Below are positions 7,482 to 14,096 of a DNA stretch of 16,647 nucleotides, in pieces. Position 1 is the stretch's first letter. Each line of letters begins with the position of its first letter. The DNA lies in assembly GCA_964617875.1 (NCBI GenBank), contig CAZUAI010000109.1, positions 1 through 16,647 on the forward strand, written 5' to 3'. Source of the DNA: CAZMVY01 sp964617875. Its GTDB lineage: Bacteria; Planctomycetota; Phycisphaerae; UBA1845; PWPN01. The position numbers and the translations under genes are program-made. A model generated the notes under the pieces. That model worked only from the letters and a program-made list of their open reading frames with translations, was not told where the DNA came from and made no database searches.

Positions 7482-8545
7482 CGGCGGGGTTGCAGCCGGT
7501 CGGGGGGAGCCGTTGCTGGTGGGCCGCGTGCGTGACGGCGCTGCTCGCGATGGTTGGCTGTCGCGAATCGCAGAACGCCGCAAGCCGTCCGGCACGCGAG
7601 GTCGTCGTCTACGCCGCCCTCGACCAGGAGTTCGCCGAGCCGATCCTCGCCGAGTTCACGAAGAAGACCGGCATCCGCGTTCTGCCGCAGTACGACACGG
7701 AGTCGACGAAGACCGTCGGGCTGACCAACCGCATCCGGGCCGAGCGATCGCGGCCGCGCTGCGACGTCTTCTGGAACAACGAGATCCTCAACACGCTCGC
7801 GCTCAAGGCCGAGGGCCTGCTCGCCCCCTGCGACCCGCCGCCGTCCGAGGCCGTGAACTACGACGCCGCCTGGAAGGACCGTGACGGGTATTGGTACGGC
7901 TTCGCCGCGCGGGCCCGCGTCATCATCGTGAACACGACGCTCGTGACCGACCCCACGTTTCCCGCGTCGATCCACGACCTCGCCGATCCGCGGTGGAAGG
8001 GCAGGGCCGGCATCGCCAAACCGCTGTTTGGCACAACGGCGTCACACATCGCGTGTCTGTTTGCGGCGATCGGGCCGGAGGCGGCGATGAAGTACCTCGA
8101 CGCGATCAAGGCCAACGGCGTGCAGGTCCACGGCGGGAACAAGGGCTGTGCCACGGCCGTCAGCGAGGGCTCGGCCGCGTTCGCCCTGACGGACACCGAT
8201 GACGCCATCGGCGAGCTGGAGGCGGGCAAGCCGGTGCGGATCGTCTACCCCGACGGCGGCGCGGACGGCATGGGCACGCTGTTCCTGCCCAACACGCTCG
8301 CGGTGGTCCGCGGGGCCCCGCACCCGGCCGAGGCGGCCGAACTGGTGAACTACCTCCTCACGGCGGCCGTAGAGAGACAGTTGGCGGACGGCCCGTCGGC
8401 CCAGATTCCGTTGAACCGGACGGCCCCGCCGCCCCGGCGAGTCAAGGGCCCGGGCCAGACCCGGCCGATGACGGTGGATTTCACGGCAGCGGCAGCGGCC
8501 ATGAACCAGGCCCGCGTCGTGGTGGAGCAGCGGTTTTTGCGCTGA
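7451..8545 (+). CDS. ABC transporter solute-binding lipoprotein, Fbp-like family
   Basis: The 364-aa product is an exported substrate-binding protein that should deliver ligand to the preceding permease. It begins with a basic stretch, a hydrophobic core (WWAACVTALLAMVGC) and a probable lipid-attached Cys37 in a slightly atypical lipobox (MVGC). The mature part begins EVVVYAALDQEFAEPILAEF and has CDVFWNNEI, GYWYGFAARARVIIVN, LADPRWKGRAGIAKP and the late segment LPNTLAVVRGAPHPAEA, as in periplasmic iron-type binding proteins. Where Neisseria-type FbpA has Asn-Asn-Tyr-Tyr with the two iron-ligand tyrosines, this protein reads Asp-Thr-Asp-Asp (Asp250, Asp251). Canonical Fe(III) binding is therefore doubtful, and the ligand may be another metal or a small organic molecule. 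It overlaps the permease gene by 31 nt, in one operon. Family is sure, ligand is not. Confidence 0.88.
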   Translation: MVAAKASVRLTAGLQPVGGSRCWWAACVTALLAMVGCRESQNAASRPAREVVVYAALDQEFAEPILAEFTKKTGIRVLPQYDTESTKTVGLTNRIRAERSRPRCDVFWNNEILNTLALKAEGLLAPCDPPPSEAVNYDAAWKDRDGYWYGFAARARVIIVNTTLVTDPTFPASIHDLADPRWKGRAGIAKPLFGTTASHIACLFAAIGPEAAMKYLDAIKANGVQVHGGNKGCATAVSEGSAAFALTDTDDAIGELEAGKPVRIVYPDGGADGMGTLFLPNTLAVVRGAPHPAEAAELVNYLLTAAVERQLADGPSAQIPLNRTAPPPRRVKGPGQTRPMTVDFTAAAAAMNQARVVVEQRFLR

Positions 8546-8633
8546 CACGACCCGCGGTTATTGGCCCGCACGCCGTCCGCTTGGGTGTTCGGCCGTCGGC
8601 GTCCGGAGGCGGCGACGGAATCGCGGTGACGGG

Positions 8634-8660
8634 CATCGGTAATGCCGATATAGGCCGATG
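8634..8660. repeat. Clustered GCCGAT/ATCGG dyad upstream of the flippase
   Basis: CATCGG (8634-8639) is the inverse of CCGATG (8655-8660), and GCCGATA/GCCGATG recur directly at 8644 and 8654, ten bases apart. The spacing of one helical turn is operator-like. It lies about 40 bp before the flippase promoter. Alternatively it is part of a hairpin after the binding-protein gene. Confidence 0.3.
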
Positions 8661-8698
8661 GGCGTCGGGGGCGTGGGCGGGATGGACACGGCAGCCGG

Positions 8699-8728
8699 CT
8701 GACGCGTTCTGTCAGGGTTGGGTATACT
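8699..8728 (+). promoter_or_regulatory. Promoter of the flippase operon, leaderless type
   Basis: CTGACG (8699-8704) matches 4 of 6 -35 bases. After an 18-nt spacer, TATACT (8723-8728) matches 5 of 6 -10 bases. The -10 ends 7 nt before GTG 8736, so the transcript should begin at about the start codon. This argues against the in-frame TTG at 8718, which lies upstream of the -10. Confidence 0.55.
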
Positions 8729-8735
8729 CTTCATC

Positions 8736-10292
8736 GTGAGCGAAAGCGCAAGTTCAATCGGGACCGAAGTCAGGGGGATTGCCCGGCACGGCTCCGTCTA
8801 CATGGCGGCCGCCATCCTGTCCAAGGCCGTCGGGTTCCTGATGATCCCCGTCTACACGCACTACCTGACGACGGCGGATTATGGGCGGCTGGAACTCCTG
8901 GACCTGACGGCGACGCTGATCGCAATGCTCGCGAGCATGGGCATGAGCGCGGCGGCCATGCGGTACTTCTATGACTCGGACGATCCGCGTCGCGGCCGCG
9001 TCGCGATTTCGACGGCCCTGATCGGGGGCTGTCTGTTTGCCGCCGGCGGGGCGTCGATCCTGATGGTGGGTGCCTGGCCGCTGGCCGCGGCCCTGCTCGG
9101 CGACGGGGCGCTCTACTGGTACGTGATCCTGTCGGCGGCGTCGCTCTTTTTCGACAGCGCCTCCAGCGTGGCACAGTCCTACATGCGGATTCTGGGGCGG
9201 TCGGGGCTGCTGACGACGGTGTCGCTGCTGCGCCTGGTCGTCGGGTTGTCGCTCAACATTCTGTTCGTGGTGGTCTTCCGCCTGGGCGTCGCGGGCGTTC
9301 TGCTCGGCGGTCTGGGCGGCTCGCTTGTTGCCTTCGCGATCCAGACGGTGTGGCTGGTCCGCCGCGTGGGCCTGCATTTTGACGGCGAGGTCTTCGGGAA
9401 GCTCTGGCGATACGGGTTCCCGCTCGTCCCGTCCGCGTTCGCCACGTTCGTCGTGGCCTATGCGGATCGGTACCTGTTGCGTCAGTTCGGCACGCTGGAT
9501 GACGTCGGTGTGTACGCGCTGGCCTACAAGTTCGGGTTCCTCGTGCAGTTCCTTCTGATCGGGCCGTTTCACACCGTGTGGGACCCTCGCATCTTCGATG
9601 TGGCCAGGAGGTCTGATGCAAGGGAGACGTTTGCCCGGATTCTGGTTTATTGGTTCGTCGGGCTGATGTGGGGGGCGTTGGCCCTCTCGGTAGGCACGCA
9701 TGCCATCATTCCGGTGATCTCTCCGGAGCCGTACTGGAGCGGCCGAAACTACGTGTGGATGATCGCGCTCGGCTACGTCTTCAACGGTCTCCACGTGTAC
9801 TGCCGGCTCGGTTTGATGGTCACCGACCGGACGAAGGCGATCGGCAAGACCGTCGGCGCGCTGGCCCCGCTGTGGATCGCGCTCTACGCCGTGCTGATCT
9901 GGAAGGCCACCGCCCTGGGGGCTGCGGTCGCGACCCTGCTCTCGTACCTCGGCACCTGGATCGCCATCCTCATCGTCTCGCAACGCGCCTACCCGCTGCC
10001 GATCGAATGGGGCCGCCTGGCGCTTGCGCTCGCGGTTGGTGCGGCGGCCTACGCGGCGGCCGTCTGCGCGGTCCCGTGGCAATCGTGGGCAGGGTGGGCG
10101 GTCCAGGCCCTGATCGTGCTGGCCTATCCTGGCGCCCTTGCGGCCATCGGATTCTTCCGCAAGGCGGAACGGACGGCATTCTTCCAGTGGCTCCGGGATC
10201 GGACTCAGAAACGACCCGCATCGTCGCCGTCCGACGCCCCCGCCACGGTGTTGGGCGACACGGCTGTGGCCGGAAACGAGAGGGGCACGTGA
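8736..10292 (+). CDS. Polysaccharide flippase / oligosaccharide transporter (Wzx-like, MATE-type fold)
   Basis: The 518-aa protein has about twelve to fourteen membrane segments and the N-terminal pattern of lipid-linked oligosaccharide flippases: GSVYMAAAILSKAVGFLMIPVYTHYLTTADYGRLELLD, with the family P-x-Y-x-x-x-L-x-x-x-x-Y-G. Later segments such as YGFPLVPSAFATFVVAYADRYLL, and YALAYKFGF, match the second half of the family. These proteins turn undecaprenyl-linked glycan units from the cytoplasmic to the outer face of the inner membrane. The C-terminal 40 residues are polar and not conserved. GTG 8736 is chosen because a TATACT -10 lies 7 nt upstream; TTG 8718 would add six residues. The stop overlaps the start of the next glycan gene (GTGA), so the two are coupled. 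The transported unit cannot be predicted. Confidence 0.9.
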   Translation: MSESASSIGTEVRGIARHGSVYMAAAILSKAVGFLMIPVYTHYLTTADYGRLELLDLTATLIAMLASMGMSAAAMRYFYDSDDPRRGRVAISTALIGGCLFAAGGASILMVGAWPLAAALLGDGALYWYVILSAASLFFDSASSVAQSYMRILGRSGLLTTVSLLRLVVGLSLNILFVVVFRLGVAGVLLGGLGGSLVAFAIQTVWLVRRVGLHFDGEVFGKLWRYGFPLVPSAFATFVVAYADRYLLRQFGTLDDVGVYALAYKFGFLVQFLLIGPFHTVWDPRIFDVARRSDARETFARILVYWFVGLMWGALALSVGTHAIIPVISPEPYWSGRNYVWMIALGYVFNGLHVYCRLGLMVTDRTKAIGKTVGALAPLWIALYAVLIWKATALGAAVATLLSYLGTWIAILIVSQRAYPLPIEWGRLALALAVGAAAYAAAVCAVPWQSWAGWAVQALIVLAYPGALAAIGFFRKAERTAFFQWLRDRTQKRPASSPSDAPATVLGDTAVAGNERGT

Positions 10293-12502
10293 ACCTCCAG
10301 GACCCGGCAGCTCCGCAACTGGTTCACGTCGCCATCTCCGGTTGGTACGGGCACCACAACCTCGGCGATGACGCCATCCTGCACGTGCTTGTGACGGAGC
10401 TTGGTTGCCGCCTGAGCCCCTGTGTGTTCACCGTCATTACCGACGCCGAAGGCGAAGTTGACGTGAAAGCGCCGACGGGCTGCCGCGTCGAGGTGTTGCG
10501 CCACCCGCCCCTCTATCGGTTGAGCCACGCGCGGTTTCCGTCCGTCTGGGCCCGCTCGCTGCGAACCTGGCGCCGCGTTGCCGCAGGCAATCTCTTCATC
10601 CTGGGCGGCGGCGGCCTGCTCCGTGACAACTTCCCCCGGAGCAATCTGCTGCGCCTTCTTGACGAGGTACTCGTAGCCCGTCTGGCGGGCGTGCCGGTCG
10701 CCCTGTTCGCCGTGGGGGCGGGGCCCTTTGTCACCCGGATCGGCACGGCGCTCGTCCGCCGCGCAGTCCGCCTCGCCCGGTCCGTGACCGTACGCGACCG
10801 GGCCAGCGCCGAGGCCCTGCGAACCATCGGCGTGCCGATGGGCCGCGTCCGCGTCGAGGCCGACCCCGCGCTCCTGCTGCCCGCAGCAACGCCGGCGTTT
10901 GCGCCGCCGGCGGACGGTGGTCCACATGTCGCGATCTGCCCGTCGCGCGGGATGCTGGGCGGGTTTGCCGGCGGGGCGCCCGGCAATCCGAGACTGGTGG
11001 AGATTCTTGCGGAAACCGCGCTGCGTCTCGCCGGCCGGCCGGGGACCTGCGTATGGCTCGTGCCGTTTTGCCGCAGTTCCGCGGGCGACGACGACGTTGC
11101 CCTCTGCGAACAAATCCGGGTCGCCGCCCGCCGGCATCCGTCGGTCCGGGTCGCGCCCTGGCTCGGCGATCCGCGTCAGGTCAAGGGTCTGCTGCAACGG
11201 ATGGACCTCGTCATCGGCGCCCGCCTGCACGCGCTGATCCTGGGCATCGGGGCGGGCGTGCCGTGTGTCGCGATCAACTACGAGCCCAAGGTCGCCGGCT
11301 TCATGGCCGAGATGAATCTCTCCGCCTTCTGCGTCGATCCGCCGGCATTCGACCCCGAGCGGGCGGTGACGCTCGCGGACCGCGCACGTTTCGAATGGCC
11401 GGCCCGGTCGGCGGATGTGGCCGCCCGCGTTCGGGCGGGGCAGGACCGGATGCGCGAGGCCCTGGACCGCGTGGCGGGCACGGCCCTGGCGGACGCCCGA
11501 CGGCGGTTCCCCGGCGGCCGCCCAGCGGTTCGCAGACAGCCGGCGCCCGCCCTGCCCCGCTCCGCCGCCGTCGCCGGCTCCGTCAGCGTGATCATCCCGG
11601 CGTACAATGCGGAGCGTTACATCGCGGACGCGATCGAGAGCGCGCTGGGGCAGACGCTTCCGCCGTACGAGATCATCGTCGTAGACGATGGGTCCACGGA
11701 CGGCACGGCGGACGTGGTGCGGCGGTACGGCGAGCCCGTTCGCCTGCTGCTGCAACGCAACCGAGGACCGGCCGCAGCCCGCAATCGTGGTCTCATGGAG
11801 GCTCGCGGCGAGTTCGTAGCCTTCCTGGACGCGGATGACGTGTGGACGAGGCGCAATCTCGAATTGCAGGTGGCCGCCCTGACGGCAAGTCCGCGTGCCT
11901 GCCTGAGCTACGGGCGCATACAGTGGTTCAGCGGCCGGCCGTCTGCTTCGCTGTCAGAGACAGAGCCCAGTCACGATCCGCAACCAGCGGGCGATGTCCT
12001 TCCGGTCCTTGTTCTTCGCCATCTGTGGGCAACGCCGGCGGTCGTGGTTCGTCGGGGCGCGGTGCTGTCCGTCGGCGGCTTCGACGACGCCTTGCGTATC
12101 GGCGAGGACTATGACTTGTGGCTGCGGCTCGCGTCGGGGGGACCTGTGGCGTACGTGCCGTACCGGGTGGCCGCCTGCCGGGTGCATGGAAGCAGCGCGA
12201 CACAGACCTCGCCTTATTACACGACACCGCCCGAGTGGGCTGTGATTCGACGGTGTCTCCACAGGGTGCCGGGCCTGCGTGAGTGCGTGGGGGCGCGCGA
12301 GTTGCGACGCCGTGCGTCGCGGTGCCACTTGAACTGCAGCCTGGCCGATGCGAAGGCGCAACGACTGGCCGCGTCCCTCCTGCACGCCTGCATCGCGACG
12401 GCACTGAACCCACCCGGCGGCGAAATCGCCCGGGCGTTTCTCGGCGCGATGGCCCGCCAGGTAGTGACCGCCGTGTCCGGCGACCGCAACGCCTCGGGAT
12501 AA
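10289..12502 (+). CDS. Fusion of polysaccharide pyruvyl transferase-like domain and GT2 glycosyltransferase
   Basis: The 737-aa cytoplasmic protein joins two enzymes. Residues 1 to about 400 match the polysaccharide pyruvyl transferase family (CsaB/WcaK type): GWYGHHNLGDDAIL at 18-31, FILGGGGLLRDN, VPVALFAVGAGP, TVRDRAS, GARLHALILGIGAGVP near 310, then INYEPKV. Members add ketal pyruvate to sugars of surface polymers. After an Arg/Pro/Ala-rich linker, residues from about 430 form a family 2 glycosyltransferase: SVSVIIPAYNAERYI, EIIVVDDGSTDGTADVV, RNRGPAAARNRGL, and FLDADDVW with the metal-binding DADD at about 514-517, then VGGFDDALRIGEDYDLWLRL. GTG 10289 overlaps the flippase stop by 4 nt, with GAGAGGGG just upstream. 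The frame is open throughout with no sign of a frameshift. The pair suggests transfer of a sugar and its pyruvylation, or polymer decoration coupled to export. Confidence 0.9.
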   Translation: MNLQDPAAPQLVHVAISGWYGHHNLGDDAILHVLVTELGCRLSPCVFTVITDAEGEVDVKAPTGCRVEVLRHPPLYRLSHARFPSVWARSLRTWRRVAAGNLFILGGGGLLRDNFPRSNLLRLLDEVLVARLAGVPVALFAVGAGPFVTRIGTALVRRAVRLARSVTVRDRASAEALRTIGVPMGRVRVEADPALLLPAATPAFAPPADGGPHVAICPSRGMLGGFAGGAPGNPRLVEILAETALRLAGRPGTCVWLVPFCRSSAGDDDVALCEQIRVAARRHPSVRVAPWLGDPRQVKGLLQRMDLVIGARLHALILGIGAGVPCVAINYEPKVAGFMAEMNLSAFCVDPPAFDPERAVTLADRARFEWPARSADVAARVRAGQDRMREALDRVAGTALADARRRFPGGRPAVRRQPAPALPRSAAVAGSVSVIIPAYNAERYIADAIESALGQTLPPYEIIVVDDGSTDGTADVVRRYGEPVRLLLQRNRGPAAARNRGLMEARGEFVAFLDADDVWTRRNLELQVAALTASPRACLSYGRIQWFSGRPSASLSETEPSHDPQPAGDVLPVLVLRHLWATPAVVVRRGAVLSVGGFDDALRIGEDYDLWLRLASGGPVAYVPYRVAACRVHGSSATQTSPYYTTPPEWAVIRRCLHRVPGLRECVGARELRRRASRCHLNCSLADAKAQRLAASLLHACIATALNPPGGEIARAFLGAMARQVVTAVSGDRNASG

Positions 12503-12529
12503 ACGCCGGTTTGAAACGAGGCACGCCCT

Positions 12530-13813
12530 TCAGCGAAGAGGCCGGGGAGATTCCTTCGAGTGACAGGCCCCGGATCGTGTACGCCGGACGGCCCACACGC
12601 CCCAGATGCCTGCGAGGGCCGGCAGCCCGACGCCGACCCCGGGGCAGACCCAGACCACCGCCTGTTCGCCGCCGGTCGTGCCGCCGTTCGAGTTGTTGCC
12701 GTTCGAGGGCACAAAGATCGCACTGGGGTCCACCGGGTCGGTGCCCTCCGGAACGGACAGCCCGTCGATGGCTGCCAGCGACGTGTTGGAGCGCTCCGTG
12801 CCGTCGGCGATCAGAATGCGGACCTTTTCGTTTCCCAGCGGTGAGACGTCGAAGCCGTACGTGTATCCGCCGAAACGCCCCGCTCGCGCCGGGTCCAAAA
12901 CCTGGCTCACGTTGGCGACCGCCAGCAACCGCTTCTGAACGAGGTTCACCTGCATCAGCTGCAGATACGGCTTGCCGGCGGAATCGGTCTGCAACAGCAG
13001 AAGAAACGCGATATCGCCCACCACGTCGAAGCCCGCGATCTTCGTTGTGCCCTGCACGATCGGCGAGGAGAGGTTCGTCACGCCCGTGTTCCCGGCGAAG
13101 CCGATGAACGGGTTGCCGGCCAGGTCTTCGTTCGGCGCTTCCGGATCCGCATCGATCAGCTTGCCGCTCTGGATGTCCACAAGGAAGATGCCGCATACCG
13201 TGGTGTAGAAGCTGACGAAGCCCAATGTGTCGTAAAGGACGCCGGCGATCTCGCGCGGCCCCGCAAAGGCTCCGTTTCGGATGTCGCCTCCGATCCGCGG
13301 GATCGGGACGTGATGCGTCATCTCGAAGCCCGTGATCGCCCCGCCGTCGCGAACGAACCGCCCGACACCCGTGCCCGGGGTCCGATCAGGAGCGCTGACC
13401 TCGTAGTCGTACCGGGAAACGACGAGCACGCGGTCGTCGCTTTCGTAGTCCAGGTTTTCGCACCAGCCCCAGTCGAACACCTGACTGACGAGGGCCGCGT
13501 CGTTCAGGCCCTGCGCGTCGGGCGCCGAGGCGAAGTCAATGATGACTTCGGCCAGGTCGCCGCGCTTGCCGTCTTCGAGGGCGGCTGCGTTCCTCTCCCA
13601 GGAAACCAGGATCGTACCGTTCGCGTCGCCGGGGACCGGTCGCCACGCCAGTCCGCCGAACCCGTACCCGTGATCCCACGGATTGTCGGTCGGCGGATCC
13701 ACGCGGTAGATCCGCGGGTTCGTGAGCTGATAGAAACCCTGCCCCCTCGCCGAGGCGGTGACCAGCACGGCTACGGCGAGGGCGATTACCACGACCGTTC
13801 CACGGAAACCCAT
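12530..13813 (-). CDS. Secreted protein of unknown function with C-terminal membrane anchor
   Basis: I do not recognise the family of this 427-aa protein. Residues 1-25 form a clear signal peptide (MGFRGTVVVIALAVAVLV, cleavage likely after SARG or nearby). The body is rich in beta-type stretches with repeated phrases such as GTILVSWERN, DDRVLVVSRYDYEV, GIFLVDIQSGKLID and LLQTDSAGKPYLQLMQVNL, which could form a beta-propeller-like sheet, but no repeat unit is clean. The tail has a low-complexity Asn/Gly/Thr spacer (NGNNSNGGTTGGEQ), then Cys-Pro-Gly, a hydrophobic helix GVGLPALAGIWGVWAV and RRTR, resembling MYXO-CTERM or similar sorting tails, followed by 13 residues. The ATG has AGAGGTG just upstream. 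It converges with the glycosyltransferase gene, 27 nt apart. A surface role is inferred from targeting alone. Confidence 0.75.
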   Translation of the reverse strand: MGFRGTVVVIALAVAVLVTASARGQGFYQLTNPRIYRVDPPTDNPWDHGYGFGGLAWRPVPGDANGTILVSWERNAAALEDGKRGDLAEVIIDFASAPDAQGLNDAALVSQVFDWGWCENLDYESDDRVLVVSRYDYEVSAPDRTPGTGVGRFVRDGGAITGFEMTHHVPIPRIGGDIRNGAFAGPREIAGVLYDTLGFVSFYTTVCGIFLVDIQSGKLIDADPEAPNEDLAGNPFIGFAGNTGVTNLSSPIVQGTTKIAGFDVVGDIAFLLLLQTDSAGKPYLQLMQVNLVQKRLLAVANVSQVLDPARAGRFGGYTYGFDVSPLGNEKVRILIADGTERSNTSLAAIDGLSVPEGTDPVDPSAIFVPSNGNNSNGGTTGGEQAVVWVCPGVGVGLPALAGIWGVWAVRRTRSGACHSKESPRPLR

Positions 13814-13817
13814 GCAA

Positions 13818-13824
13818 CACCTCT
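13818..13824 (-). promoter_or_regulatory. Ribosome binding site of the secreted protein
   Basis: AGAGGTG lies 4 nt before ATG 13813 on the minus strand and fixes the start. Confidence 0.55.
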
Positions 13825-13883
13825 TTCAGTGCGGGGACGCCCCGTCTGATCACGCGTTCTTTCCCCGTGAATCCTGCACCCCG

Positions 13884-13896
13884 CAAGCGCCGCTTG
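13884..13896. repeat. Small palindrome downstream of the secreted-protein promoter
   Basis: CAAGCG-C-CGCTTG is a perfect 6-bp dyad around one base. It lies 20-37 nt downstream of the TATAAT on the minus strand, inside the leader. It may be an operator or an RNA hairpin. Confidence 0.25.
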
Positions 13897-13915
13897 TTCG
13901 AATCGCGCTACGATC

Positions 13916-13921
13916 ATTATA
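13916..13921 (-). promoter_or_regulatory. Consensus -10 box of the secreted-protein gene
   Basis: Read on the minus strand the hexamer is TATAAT, a perfect -10, in otherwise GC-rich DNA. With a 17-nt spacer the -35 would be TAGTAA, only 3 of 6. The leader to ATG 13813 would be about 95 nt. Confidence 0.4.
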
Positions 13922-14052
13922 TGCGGGGCGACAGAAGCTTACTATATCGCGAGTGCGATTGTCGCATCCGGCACGTCCGATTATCACTCCCCGCCGTCCA
14001 CCGAGCGTCGCCGTGGCGCTTCGGCCTCGCGGCGCGCGAAGAAAGGTGACTC

Positions 14053-14070
14053 CGGGTGCTATCGCACCCG
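14053..14070. repeat. Perfect hairpin upstream of the ATP-grasp gene
   Basis: CGGGTGC-TATC-GCACCCG is a 7-bp stem with a 4-nt loop, 27 nt before GTG 14097 and over the place where a -35 element would be. It is followed by ATGCAT and CCCGGG palindromes. Another dyad, TGCGA-TTG-TCGCA, lies at 13954-13966. An operator role is plausible but unproven. Confidence 0.4.
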
Positions 14071-14084
14071 ATGCATTTCCCGGG

Positions 14085-14090
14085 TAGCAT
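14085..14090 (+). promoter_or_regulatory. Candidate -10 of the ATP-grasp gene, leaderless type
   Basis: TAGCAT (TANNNT form) ends 6 nt before GTG 14097. No good -35 is seen (TCGCAC at 17 nt), and no Shine-Dalgarno precedes the gene. The hairpin at 14053-14070 overlaps the -35 position, so an activator or repressor may act here. Confidence 0.35.
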
Positions 14091-14096
14091 TGCGGT

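Noticed and set aside
5622..7595. Open frame of 657 codons on the minus strand
   Set aside because: It is antisense to the permease, whose membrane helices and EAA loops are clear. The product is a low-complexity His/Arg/Gln/Asp-rich chain without hydrophobic core.
10289..12502. Two separate genes rather than a fusion
   Set aside because: The frame is open from the pyruvyl transferase-like domain to the end of GT2. There is no stop, no plausible internal Shine-Dalgarno with start near 11550, and the linker keeps the same codon style.
12503..12529. Terminator between the two convergent genes
   Set aside because: The 27-nt gap has no hairpin with a T-run on either strand.
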